A DNA stretch of 64,000 nucleotides from NCBI GenBank assembly GCA_027487815.1, contig JAIYCW010000067.1:186001-250000 (forward strand), in the 5' to 3' direction. Positions 34,911 through 47,902 of the stretch are shown in pieces. Within the stretch, counting starts at the first letter, position 1; each line of letters opens with the position of its first letter. The notes below the pieces were generated by a model, which saw only the letters and a list, made by a program, of their open reading frames with translations, had not been told where the DNA came from and made no database searches. Origin of the DNA: Burkholderiales bacterium. Lineage in GTDB: Bacteria; Pseudomonadota; Gammaproteobacteria; Burkholderiales; Burkholderiaceae_E. Made by a program: the position numbers and the translations under genes.

Positions 34911-36296
34911 CTAATTGCCATGTGCTTTTTGGATGCCAACGCACCTACTGCTTCCGCTCCAAGACAGGGGCTGGCTCAGCGTGCTGACGACATGGCCTGC
35001 ATCCACGCCGGCTAGACGCTTGATGATTTGCTCCACATCCCAGCGATCAAAGTTTTTCGATGCAAGGGCTTTGAACTGGGCAGGATTACGCCAGCGTTTA
35101 ACTGCTTGAACAGTACGGTACCCGAGGAATTGACGCACCAGAGTTCCCGAAGAGTCGTTGCGCCGTTCATGAAGCGTCGGCTCGCTGGGCTCCGACGAAG
35201 GCTTGGGTAAGCTCGTACCGTTCACCAAGTGCGCCAAGTCGTGGGCAATTCGCTCGGCGGCAGAGCCGTCGATCTCGTGATACGAGTCACGGATTACACG
35301 TTGACGGGCTAGTTGCAAGGCTTCGTCCAATACGGGAAGACCGTAATCATCGATCCCCTTGAGAAATGCCACCAACTGATCGACACTGCCACAGCGACGA
35401 CTGACAGCTGTCGGGCCATCCAGTGCCAGAGCTCCTCCAGCAAGCCAATCCATGGAGATGACCTCGCGATGCATCATTGAGGCTTCCACAGCGGTAGAGC
35501 AGTTTTGATGCACCAGGATCTTTGAATCTCTGAGCCACGGTAAAACGGACCCCTCCTGACGAACTTCCACATTAGCCAGACCAAGCCTTGCATAGGCCAG
35601 GGGTGATTCGAAAGGATGAGGGCGTACTACAAATCGTTCATTGGGCAAAGCTGTAGCAACCTTCTTTATGGCTTCAAGCATGCCTGTAAAGCCGACACGG
35701 TTAGCGCTCAGGAACTCCCGTGCAAACGCGTCAGTAAATCCCGCAGAGCGCATCGCGCGAATCTCGTCTTCCGGACCGGTTGAAAACCTCGCATTGATTA
35801 CAGGAAAGTTGGTATTGAACAATACATAGCCAGGCGCGATGGTTTCTGGCAGGCTTTTCTTCCAGGGGTCAGCGCAAAAGTCAAAGCGCGGACAGCCGCT
35901 TAAGAATGGGGCCGGCCCGCCAAGGCCTGGATGCGCAATGAATTGATCATGCTGTGCCTCGCCCCACAGGTAATACCGATCAACACAATCGTATCCATTA
36001 ACCGAAGCGACCATGTCGGAAAAGTGCTTGGCAGACTTGCCGCCGACTCCCTCTGTATCCAGTATCGCAACCCTGGCCCCAGCAGACCGATATTGCCGCA
36101 GGGCCTCAAGATTATTGCTGCGAAGATAGTTGCTGACAACTACGTCCGGTTTGAGCTTGGGAATGTCAAACCGCTGCGAGTGCATCGGTACCAACCAGAC
36201 TTTGGCTCCCAGTTTGGTCAGTTGCCACCCTAGCAATACGAGTCCGTCCAGATCGCGAAGTGGGTTATCAACAATTAGACATACAGTAAAGGCCAT
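34911..36296 (-). CDS. Surface carbohydrate biosynthesis protein, putative GT-B transferase
   Basis: A 461-residue soluble protein resembling the proteins annotated as surface carbohydrate biosynthesis proteins, which often accompany nonulosonic-acid genes. Recognisable parts are the N-terminal CLIVDNPLRDLDGLVLLGWQL, ILDTEGVGG, SGCPRFDF, the FVVRPHPFES strand and VHQNCSTAVEASMM, which together look like the C-terminal nucleotide-binding half of a GT-B enzyme. A role in transferring pseudaminic acid or another acidic sugar is plausible because pseI is immediately upstream (gap of three bases). No biochemical function is established by sequence alone. Confidence 0.65.
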   Translation of the reverse strand: MAFTVCLIVDNPLRDLDGLVLLGWQLTKLGAKVWLVPMHSQRFDIPKLKPDVVVSNYLRSNNLEALRQYRSAGARVAILDTEGVGGKSAKHFSDMVASVNGYDCVDRYYLWGEAQHDQFIAHPGLGGPAPFLSGCPRFDFCADPWKKSLPETIAPGYVLFNTNFPVINARFSTGPEDEIRAMRSAGFTDAFAREFLSANRVGFTGMLEAIKKVATALPNERFVVRPHPFESPLAYARLGLANVEVRQEGSVLPWLRDSKILVHQNCSTAVEASMMHREVISMDWLAGGALALDGPTAVSRRCGSVDQLVAFLKGIDDYGLPVLDEALQLARQRVIRDSYHEIDGSAAERIAHDLAHLVNGTSLPKPSSEPSEPTLHERRNDSSGTLVRQFLGYRTVQAVKRWRNPAQFKALASKNFDRWDVEQIIKRLAGVDAGHVVSTLSQPLSWSGSSRCVGIQKAHGN

Positions 36297-36299
36297 AAG

Positions 36300-37358
36300 T
36301 CAGAGAGGCTGCAACAAATCCCACGACATCGCAGTTCCGCGAGCCACTGCACGCGCTACAGGCTTGCCTAAAAGTGCAGGCAAGAACTTCGGAGGCAATC
36401 CAAATCCGGGACGGATTGCCCGCAAATTTTGCGCTGTTAAAACTTCTCCTGCGGCAAGATCCTCGGTAACGTAAAGCGAGCGACGAAATACGGTTGATTT
36501 GAGTTCAGCCTGGCCTGGGCCATAGCGAATCTGTCCGATGGCCTGCCACGCACGTTCGGTCTCGATTACCAATTGCGCAAGTTCTTCGGGCTCCATCGAA
36601 AAAGTGGAATCAACTCCCCCATCGCTTCGCCTCAAGGTGAAGTGCTTCTCTACAACGGTTGCTCCAAATGCCACAGCCGCGACCGCCGCGCCCACGCCCA
36701 TGGTGTGATCAGATAAGCCGACCTGGCAACCAAACAATTCGCGCATGTGGGGGATGGTTGCCAGGTGCGTGTTGACAGGGGTGGCCGGATAGGTGCTTGT
36801 ACATTTGAGCAGTATGAGCTCCCGGCAACCGCTATCGCGCGCGCAACTTACAGCTTCATGAAGATCGGCAACTGAAGCCATTCCAGTAGAAATGATCAGC
36901 GGCTTGCCTGTGCTCGCTGCCCTCGCGATCAGGGGCAAATCAAGGTTTTCGAATGATGCGATTTTGTAGGCTGGAGCATCAAGTGACTCAAGAAAGTCTA
37001 TGGCTGTCTCATCAAAGGGGCTGCTGAAAGCCACCATCCCATGGGCTCTGGCCCTCTCGAAAACAGGCTGATGCCATTCCCATGGCGTATGAGCTTTTTC
37101 ATAGAGCTCATAGAGGCTTTGACCTGCCCAAAGACTGTCGGGATCGTCGATCATGAACTCGCGCTCTCGCAAATCTAGGGTCATCGTGTCAGCCCGATAG
37201 GTTTGAAGCTTTAGCGCATGAGCACCAGAGGCCGCCGCCGCATCAACGAGCATCAGGGCTCTATCGAGACTTTGATTATGGTTACCCGACATTTCTGCAA
37301 TAACAAAGGGACGGTGCCCGGGGCCCAATTCAAACTGGCCAATCTTGATAGTGTTCAC
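36300..37358 (-). CDS. pseI: Pseudaminic acid synthase
   Basis: A 352-residue NeuB-family enzyme that condenses the 2,4-diamino-6-deoxy-altrose with phosphoenolpyruvate to give pseudaminic acid. The TIM barrel opens with FVIAEMSGNHNQSLDRAL, characteristic of PseI (sialic-acid synthases read AEIG.NHNG), continues with KLQTYRADTMTLD, CTSTYPATP and KHFTLRRSDGGVD, and ends with a C-terminal SAF (antifreeze-like) domain from about residue 290 (SLYVTEDLAAGEVL). The start codon is GTG and overlaps the formyltransferase stop (GTGA). It is the last sugar-synthesis step of the pse group in this operon. Confidence 0.92.
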   Translation of the reverse strand: MNTIKIGQFELGPGHRPFVIAEMSGNHNQSLDRALMLVDAAAASGAHALKLQTYRADTMTLDLREREFMIDDPDSLWAGQSLYELYEKAHTPWEWHQPVFERARAHGMVAFSSPFDETAIDFLESLDAPAYKIASFENLDLPLIARAASTGKPLIISTGMASVADLHEAVSCARDSGCRELILLKCTSTYPATPVNTHLATIPHMRELFGCQVGLSDHTMGVGAAVAAVAFGATVVEKHFTLRRSDGGVDSTFSMEPEELAQLVIETERAWQAIGQIRYGPGQAELKSTVFRRSLYVTEDLAAGEVLTAQNLRAIRPGFGLPPKFLPALLGKPVARAVARGTAMSWDLLQPL

Positions 37359-38029
37359 GATTCATCCTCGGGTTTATCGAGCTTACGTAAGGTAATGGCG
37401 TAGCGGTGGCCACGCAAATCAAAGTACGCGGGGTAACGCACCGGATCGCACACACGGAGCAAATCAAACTGCTCAGCCAATGACTGGTACGGATCGAGTT
37501 GACTGTCCTGCGGTGTTCGTCGACGATAGCTGCTGGCTGGCTCATCGGCTTGAACGCGGGGGTTTACGCTGCGCCAGTGTTGTACGGCAAATTCAATCAG
37601 TTCGACCTCTGCTTCAAATAGCAATGTATTGAGCTCATCAACCAACTCATGGCCATTGAGCCGGATTTTCTTTTGATGCCAGATCGGACCGGAATCCACA
37701 GGCTCGCAAGCCTCGATCAAACTTACCGTTATCTCGTTTGCACCGTCAATGATTTGCCAAATCATCGGAGACCAACCCCGGCCTCTGGGTAAATCGCTCG
37801 CATGGATAACCAGCACCTTGGCATAGCGGGCAATCACGGACGGACGTGCGATCTCCGAGCATGACACCAGGACAAGTAGGTCACCTCCCTGTGCGTCATC
37901 AAGCCGATGCACCAATCCAAAGTGACCCGAGGGTCGTACGGATGCACTGTGGGCGCACCACGCCCGCAAATGGGGAATAACGGGATGCGCCGGATCTGTA
38001 CATACCAGGCAGACTCGCAAGCTACTCAT
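37355..38029 (-). CDS. Formyltransferase-family protein in the pse cluster
   Basis: A 224-residue protein of the formyl_trans_N fold. The active-site region is VIHASDLPRGRGWSP with His76, followed by Asp112 in EPVDSGPIW, matching the His and Asp of the Asn-His-Asp triad of methionyl-tRNA and UDP-sugar formyltransferases; the Asn position is Val74 here. It lies between pseG and pseI, overlapping both by four bases, exactly where many pse clusters have the acetyltransferase pseH, which is not present in the window. The inference is transfer of a formyl group from 10-formyl-tetrahydrofolate to the 4-amino group of the pseudaminic-acid precursor (the future N-7 position). Confidence 0.75.
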   Translation of the reverse strand: MSSLRVCLVCTDPAHPVIPHLRAWCAHSASVRPSGHFGLVHRLDDAQGGDLLVLVSCSEIARPSVIARYAKVLVIHASDLPRGRGWSPMIWQIIDGANEITVSLIEACEPVDSGPIWHQKKIRLNGHELVDELNTLLFEAEVELIEFAVQHWRSVNPRVQADEPASSYRRRTPQDSQLDPYQSLAEQFDLLRVCDPVRYPAYFDLRGHRYAITLRKLDKPEDES

Positions 38030-39054
38030 CCAAGGGCAAATTCATTAAGGTAGGTCGCGACACGTCGCGCCCCAAGACCGTCAACCAACGAGCGGCCTAT
38101 ACGCCACTGCTCCATCCTGCTTGAAGGAGAGTTAATCACATTCTCGATTGCATGAGCCAGCTGTTTAACACTCACTGCGCTGGCCGGGCCCGCCCAGAAG
38201 GTCAGCCCCGCTGCATGCGCACTTTGCCCGATGGCCAACTGATTCTCAGCCACGCTTACAACCACACTTGGTAGGCCGAGACAAGCCCGCTCCCAGGTTG
38301 ATGAGCCTGTGGCACCGATGCACAAGTCCGCCCAAAGCATATGGTCTACCACCGCCTCAGTATGCCGAATGACCTCCACCCTGTCTGTTTCGGCATATCT
38401 AGCCACAATCTCACTGGCACGGGGGTTTGCTGCACCGACTATTGCACGAATTTGACGCACTCCCCCAACCAGTGCAAGCGCTTCCAGCGCTAATTCCGTA
38501 AGCCCTGTCGGATCAGAGCCTCCAGCCTGAATAAGGACCTTTTGTACTACCGGAGCAGGTGTGTAGTGCGCCCTTTTAATGGCGAACTCGGGTCGCAACA
38601 AAGCATACCGTGGTCCAAGTAACTGCTGAGTTGTCGGCCGAATCCAACGCGAATAACGCATGGAAGCATCGGGGAAAAAATTCTGGTCAAGTAAAACATC
38701 AGCTGCATGGGGCCGACTCGCAGTGTCATCAATAGCAAGCAGGCAGTGTGCAATAGATTGCGCCTGCACCTCCCACGCGCTATCCAGCTCGTAATGGTCA
38801 ACTATGATGAATTTGAAATCCTCAGCAAAGTTCGGCAGGTGATCGATGGACGCATCTTCGACCCAATGCCAATCCACCCAATGAATACTTTGAAGAAAAT
38901 CCTTCAGTCCGGGACTTACTCCACTAAGAAAGCTAATCGAGGAACCCTGGCGACGTAGCTCATCGGCCAGAGTAAGGCAGCGTTGAATATGGCCCATTCC
39001 TATGCTGGGTGAAGCATCGGCCCTAAACAATGCTTTCGGGATAGCGGCACTCAC
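38026..39054 (-). CDS. pseG: UDP-2,4-diacylamido-2,4,6-trideoxy-altropyranose hydrolase
   Basis: A 342-residue GT-B-fold hydrolase that removes UDP from the activated altrose intermediate before condensation by PseI. The N-terminal loop ADASPSIGMGHIQRCLTLA contains the catalytic His of PseG, and the C-terminal nucleotide-binding region shows LIQAGGSDPTGL and IGATGSSTWERACLGLPSVV. Length and motif order match PseG (about 280-360 residues). The start codon is GTG overlapping the pseF stop. Because the acyl group at C4 is probably formyl here, the enzyme may have to accept a formylated substrate. Confidence 0.9.
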   Translation of the reverse strand: MSAAIPKALFRADASPSIGMGHIQRCLTLADELRRQGSSISFLSGVSPGLKDFLQSIHWVDWHWVEDASIDHLPNFAEDFKFIIVDHYELDSAWEVQAQSIAHCLLAIDDTASRPHAADVLLDQNFFPDASMRYSRWIRPTTQQLLGPRYALLRPEFAIKRAHYTPAPVVQKVLIQAGGSDPTGLTELALEALALVGGVRQIRAIVGAANPRASEIVARYAETDRVEVIRHTEAVVDHMLWADLCIGATGSSTWERACLGLPSVVVSVAENQLAIGQSAHAAGLTFWAGPASAVSVKQLAHAIENVINSPSSRMEQWRIGRSLVDGLGARRVATYLNEFALG

Positions 39055-39758
39055 CCTTCCAAGTCCCCTGTTCTCAATAAAGTGAACAGCTGTTCAGCGC
39101 GCGCCCAGTCCTCGACAGTATCGATATCTTGAACTCGACGATGATCCAGTGCCCAGGCTAGGCTATTACCTTGGTACATGCTTCGTAGGTCAGCAAATGC
39201 ATCGGGTCTGCCCCAATAGAACTGTCCAGCATCATGCCAAGCCTCCTCGAGATCCTGGGAACGCCGCAAAATTGCCTCGGCAAACATCGGCTCAACGCTC
39301 CCATCTGCTTTCACACGCAAGCTGCGTTGAATGGGAAACTCAAATCGGGTTACCGAAAAGAGGAAGTCCATCAATGAGTCTTCAAATCGGAGGCAACTTT
39401 CCTGAAGGTCAACAGCGCTAACAAATGGCGCAGTCGCATATAGACAGCATACCGACTCAAATTGGCTTCCATGCGCCCGCAGATGGCGAACGGCATGACC
39501 AACCACAGCATTGGTACCAGTAAACGCATCCGCCAAATCTGCAGGGCGTAGGAATGGTACCTGCGCGCCCGAATTGTGCGCGACTTCGGCGATCTTCGGA
39601 TCATCGGTAGATACGATAACCTGATCAAAAAGTCCGCTCTCCAAAGCAGCTTCGATCGAGTAAGAAATGATCGGTTTACCGACAAAAAGCCGAATGTTCT
39701 TGTGAGGAATTCGCTGGCTTCCTCCTCGCGCCGGTATGACTGCTAGACGGGGGCCCAT
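39051..39758 (-). CDS. pseF: Pseudaminic acid cytidylyltransferase
   Basis: A 235-residue CMP-sugar synthetase that activates pseudaminic acid with CTP. The CTP-binding P-loop-like motif is PARGGSQRIPHKNI (the SQRIP-K variant is that of PseF; NeuA has SKGLPGKN). QVIVSTDD, CCLYATAPFV and the C-terminal RVQDIDTVEDW complete the family pattern. It lies eight bases after pseC and overlaps pseG by four bases. This is one of two cytidylyltransferases in the operon; the other is at 44190-44891. Confidence 0.92.
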   Translation of the reverse strand: MGPRLAVIPARGGSQRIPHKNIRLFVGKPIISYSIEAALESGLFDQVIVSTDDPKIAEVAHNSGAQVPFLRPADLADAFTGTNAVVGHAVRHLRAHGSQFESVCCLYATAPFVSAVDLQESCLRFEDSLMDFLFSVTRFEFPIQRSLRVKADGSVEPMFAEAILRRSQDLEEAWHDAGQFYWGRPDAFADLRSMYQGNSLAWALDHRRVQDIDTVEDWARAEQLFTLLRTGDLEG

Positions 39759-39766
39759 CGGAAAGG

Positions 39767-44189
<4,423 letters not shown>

Positions 44190-44200
<11 letters not shown>

Positions 44201-44891
44201 GATTGGCGCCATACAAAGCATGGTTCATCAGTCCCTCAACCACTAAAAAATCCTCAACGGAGTCAATCTCCCAACTTTCAATCTCAGCCATTTCAAACAT
44301 CGCTATCTTGCCGCCTAACCGGTTCTTCAAGTCTTGGAGTATTGCGCAACGCGTAATGTAAATTGATCCGTTTTCACGATATTGACGATCTTCAGGAGAA
44401 ATGTCCTGGCGCCGGGGTCTATGAACATAATCGTAGTTAGCTTTTGGTGTTGAAGGACTGGACCAAAAGAAGGCGTGGCTTGCGCAAACGCTTACCAGCG
44501 AATCGGCTTGTTCAGCTTCAAACTTCTTGATAGCGGCGTCTAAAGTGCCAGCGAGCCGTAAAGGGGAAGTTGGCTGCAACAACACAACTGCATCAAAAGC
44601 GCCTTTATGCAAGGTCGCTAACGCAAGAGCGTATTCCAGAACAGGCTCCGTTGCAGTGGTATCTTGGGCTAAGGCGGCTGGGCGTAGCTCGGGAACCCAC
44701 GCTCCTGCTGCCAATGCTGTATCAGCTATCTCCCTGCTATCGGTACTAACGAGGACGGTGTCAATCGCCTTGCACGCCTGGGCTTGCTCGATCGACCACT
44801 GAACGAGCGGTTTCCCACAAAGCTTCCGAACGTTCTTTCCTGGCAATCCCTTGGAACCACCACGCGCTGGAACTACCGCTAGGTAACGCAT
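44190..44891 (-). CDS. NeuA-type CMP-nonulosonate cytidylyltransferase
   Basis: A 233-residue acylneuraminate cytidylyltransferase-family enzyme. The nucleotide motif is [17 protein letters not shown], with [21 protein letters not shown] and [10 protein letters not shown] all present. The SKGLPGKN form and the QPTSPLR element are those of NeuA and LegF rather than PseF. It begins directly after the UDP-xylose synthase stop and overlaps the CBS-NeuB fusion gene by 11 bases, so it very probably activates the product of that fusion enzyme. Whether the sugar is a legionaminic, sialic, KDN-like or other nonulosonic acid is not determined. Confidence 0.85.
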
Positions 44892-45851
44892 TTAATTTGC
44901 TGGCAGGCGGGTCTTAAAGTAATCAATGGTTGCCAATAGTCCATCCCGCAATGCCACAGTAGGCTGCCAATCAAGTTTATCCCGCGCCTGGGTGATATCG
45001 GGGCAACGCTGCATCGGGTCATCGGCTGGCAATGGCTTGAAGACTATCTCTGAATCGGAATTGCACAGCTCAACTATGATTTCAGCGAGCTGGGAAATTG
45101 AATACTCCACCGGGTTACCCAAGTTGACTGGCCCCGTCAAGGCAGCATCAGAACTCATCAGTTTCATCAAGCCACCAATCAAATCGTCTACATAACAAAA
45201 GGACCGTGTCTGACGACCGTCACCGTAAACGGTGATCGGTTTTCCCTGCAAAGCTTGCACGATCAAATTCGAAACAACTCGACCGTCGTCGGGGTGCATT
45301 CGCGGCCCGTAAGTATTGAATATCCTGGCCACTTTTATCTCGAGCTTGTGCTGCCGATGATAGTCAAAAAACAAGGTCTCCGCGCAACGCTTGCCTTCGT
45401 CGTAGCACGACCGGATTCCGATCGGATTCACGTTTCCCCAATATTGCTCGGTTTGAGGGTGTACATGCGGATCGCCATAAACCTCGCTAGTGGAAGCTTG
45501 CAGGATTCTCGCGTTGAGGCGTTTGGCGAGGCCGAGCATGTTAATCGCCCCGTGTACGCTGGTCTTGGTGGTTTGAACCGGATCGTGCTGGTAATGAACC
45601 GGGGAAGCTGGGCAAGCCAGATTGAATATCCGGTCAACTTCAACGTAAAGGGGAAAGGTGACGTCGTGGCGCATGAGTTCGAAACGGGGATGCGTTCGGA
45701 GGGTCTCAATGTTGGCCAATGCGCCAGTGTAAAAGTTATCTACACACAGCACTTCATCGCCCGCTTCCAATAAGCGCTCGCACAAGTGCGAACCAAGAAA
45801 ACCCGCCCCGCCCGTCACTAGCACCCTTAGACGGTCAAACTTGAATCGCAT
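44892..45851 (-). CDS. UDP-glucuronate decarboxylase (UDP-xylose synthase)
   Basis: A 319-residue extended short-chain dehydrogenase that decarboxylates UDP-glucuronate to UDP-xylose. The diagnostic features are [31 protein letters not shown], the [20 protein letters not shown] stretch, and [11 protein letters not shown], which includes the catalytic Tyr and Lys. These match the UXS family better than UDP-glucose 4-epimerase. It is the first gene of the long minus-strand operon and ends one base before the next start codon. No UDP-glucose dehydrogenase is in the window, so UDP-glucuronate must come from elsewhere. Confidence 0.88.
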   Translation of the reverse strand: MRFKFDRLRVLVTGGAGFLGSHLCERLLEAGDEVLCVDNFYTGALANIETLRTHPRFELMRHDVTFPLYVEVDRIFNLACPASPVHYQHDPVQTTKTSVHGAINMLGLAKRLNARILQASTSEVYGDPHVHPQTEQYWGNVNPIGIRSCYDEGKRCAETLFFDYHRQHKLEIKVARIFNTYGPRMHPDDGRVVSNLIVQALQGKPITVYGDGRQTRSFCYVDDLIGGLMKLMSSDAALTGPVNLGNPVEYSISQLAEIIVELCNSDSEIVFKPLPADDPMQRCPDITQARDKLDWQPTVALRDGLLATIDYFKTRLPAN

Positions 45852-45892
45852 ACGCCCTCACCGAACACAGACCTTACGCCCCTCGAACCGCA

Positions 45893-45902
45893 GAGTATAC
45901 TC
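45893..45902. promoter_or_regulatory. Palindromic candidate promoter element between the glycan operon and wbpM
   Basis: GAGTATACTC is a perfect 10-bp palindrome in the 115-base divergent region. It reads TATACT on both strands (plus 45896-45901, minus 45894-45899), so it can serve as a -10 box in either direction. The -35 matches are weak (plus CTTACG at 17-base spacing, 3 of 6; minus poorer). Confidence 0.35.
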
Positions 45903-45966
45903 GGTGCAAGGAAGGATTTTGGCTCTCCATACTCTGCCTCCAACCTTTCCCTTTGCCTAAAAGAAC

Positions 45967-47856
45967 ATGTTCCGGATCATCACATCCCCTCGTACCCTAG
46001 TGGTTTTGGCCTTCGACTGCCTATGTGCAGTGATGGCTTGGCAGATAGCCCACTTTGTTCGATACACCCTTGAGGGCGGACAAATCCCTTCGATAGCAGT
46101 CAGCATGCTTCCATTGGTCATCGCTGCAGAAGCTGCATGCTTCCTTGTCTTTGGTCTTTACCGGGGGTTTTGGCGCTTTTCTAGCCTGCGTGATTTGCGC
46201 AGAATTTTCTTCAGCGTTGTCGCTGCCGCAATGCTGATTCCTTTGGTCGCGTGGCTTGCTTTTGGACCGCCTCCACCTCCTCCTAGGTCGATCTATTTGA
46301 TCAACCCATTACTGCTCTTTACGATGATGGCCTTGGGCCGCATCATTTACCGATGGTGGCGAGAGGAGCGTCCATTCGCGGGTACCCGAAACCTTGGAGA
46401 CCCGGTACTGCTGCTATTGACCGATAACTCAAACCTTTCCTTGATCGAGTCTTTTGACCAATCCTCCCGGTGGCGATTGGTTGGCTTGCTGGATCAGAAT
46501 GGGCGCCTTTCGGGTCGTCGGGTTCACGGCCAACCTGTGCTGGGAACCTGGCAAGAACTTAGCTCCATCGCAGAGCGTTTGGGAGTCTCCCATGCGCTGC
46601 TTGCTGACGCAGGGCTACATCACGAGCTCCGGCGCAAGGTGTTTGAGCTATGTGAACAAGCGAACTTGAAGCTCATGCTCGCGCCCGCTCTGGACAGCGT
46701 TATGAACGGTCAGATCAAGATCGCCGACATTCGTGAGGTCGAACTCGACGACCTCCTGGGTCGTGATCCAATAGACCTTGACCTGCCAGGAATTTCACGG
46801 CTACTTCAGGGCCGAACCGTCCTTGTCACCGGAGCGGGTGGGTCAATTGGCTCGGAGCTTTGCCGCCAGATTGCAGCATTTGGGCCATCTCGGATTGTCC
46901 TGATCGAGACCAGCGAGTATTCTCTCTACCAAATGGATCAGGAGTTTAGGGGGAGATTCCCGGGGATAATTATTGAAAGCTGGATTTGCGATGTAAAGGA
47001 CACTGATCGGCTAGTCGAGATTTTGCAGGCTACCCGTCCTTACCTTGTCTTCCATGCAGCTGCATACAAGCACGTCCCTCTTATGGAGGTCGATAACGCT
47101 TGGCAGTGCGTGCGCAACAACGCCTTCGGAACCCTGAGCTTACTTTATGCGTTGGAGGCCTGTCCGGTCGAGAAGCTTATTGTCATTTCAACCGACAAAG
47201 CTGTAAACCCGACCAATGTCATGGGAGCAAGCAAACGGCTCGCTGAGCAGCTAGTTCAAATTTGGACTAAAAAAACCGGGATCCCTGCAATGATGGTGCG
47301 CTTTGGCAACGTTCTTGGGTCAACCGGTAGTGTTGTGCCGCTCTTCAAACAACAAATCGCAATGGGTGGCCCTGTCACCGTGACCCACCCAGACATACGA
47401 CGCTACTTTATGTCCATCCCGGAAGCGGTAAAGCTCGTCTTGCAGTGTTCAAACATGGGGCGTAGCGGAGAGATTTTTGTGCTGGATATGGGTGAACCTG
47501 TGCGGATCGTCGATTTGGCGCGCGACTTGATCCATCTTTCGGGATTTACCGAAGATCAAATCAAAATTGAATATACCGGTTTACGCCCAGGCGAGAAGCT
47601 GTATGAAGAGCTTCTTGCAGACCATGAAACAACGTTGGAAACCCGTCACTCCAAAATCCGAATTTCGCGATCCCAAGCCCTTCCAGACGATGTATGGTGG
47701 AACAGCGCCATCGAGATGCTCAGCCAAACCCGGCCGCTTTCGGATGCTTTGACAAAGGACATGCTGAGACGTTTTGTGCCCGAATATGCACACATGACCA
47801 AAGCCGGTCAATCTGCTCACTCCGATACCCAAGTTCTAATAGCGGCAAAAGCCTAG
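45967..47856 (+). CDS. WbpM/CapD-type membrane UDP-GlcNAc 4,6-dehydratase
   Basis: A 629-residue nucleotide-sugar dehydratase with an N-terminal membrane region of four helices (residues about 10-115) and two Rossmann-like domains. The second cofactor motif is TGAGGSIGSELCRQ near residue 287. The catalytic region TDKAVNPTNVMGASKR has Met419 in place of the usual Tyr, with Lys423, as in WbpM-type enzymes that form UDP-4-keto-6-deoxy-GlcNAc. It should supply the precursor of D-QuiNAc or D-FucNAc to the WbpV-like reductase and the WbpL-like transferase. It diverges from the glycan operon and is followed by apaH after 46 bases. Confidence 0.93.
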   Translation: MFRIITSPRTLVVLAFDCLCAVMAWQIAHFVRYTLEGGQIPSIAVSMLPLVIAAEAACFLVFGLYRGFWRFSSLRDLRRIFFSVVAAAMLIPLVAWLAFGPPPPPPRSIYLINPLLLFTMMALGRIIYRWWREERPFAGTRNLGDPVLLLLTDNSNLSLIESFDQSSRWRLVGLLDQNGRLSGRRVHGQPVLGTWQELSSIAERLGVSHALLADAGLHHELRRKVFELCEQANLKLMLAPALDSVMNGQIKIADIREVELDDLLGRDPIDLDLPGISRLLQGRTVLVTGAGGSIGSELCRQIAAFGPSRIVLIETSEYSLYQMDQEFRGRFPGIIIESWICDVKDTDRLVEILQATRPYLVFHAAAYKHVPLMEVDNAWQCVRNNAFGTLSLLYALEACPVEKLIVISTDKAVNPTNVMGASKRLAEQLVQIWTKKTGIPAMMVRFGNVLGSTGSVVPLFKQQIAMGGPVTVTHPDIRRYFMSIPEAVKLVLQCSNMGRSGEIFVLDMGEPVRIVDLARDLIHLSGFTEDQIKIEYTGLRPGEKLYEELLADHETTLETRHSKIRISRSQALPDDVWWNSAIEMLSQTRPLSDALTKDMLRRFVPEYAHMTKAGQSAHSDTQVLIAAKA

Positions 47857-47902
47857 TGGCGCCCTAGCCTTCAACAGCCTTCTTCATGCCCTTTTCCATG
47901 AC

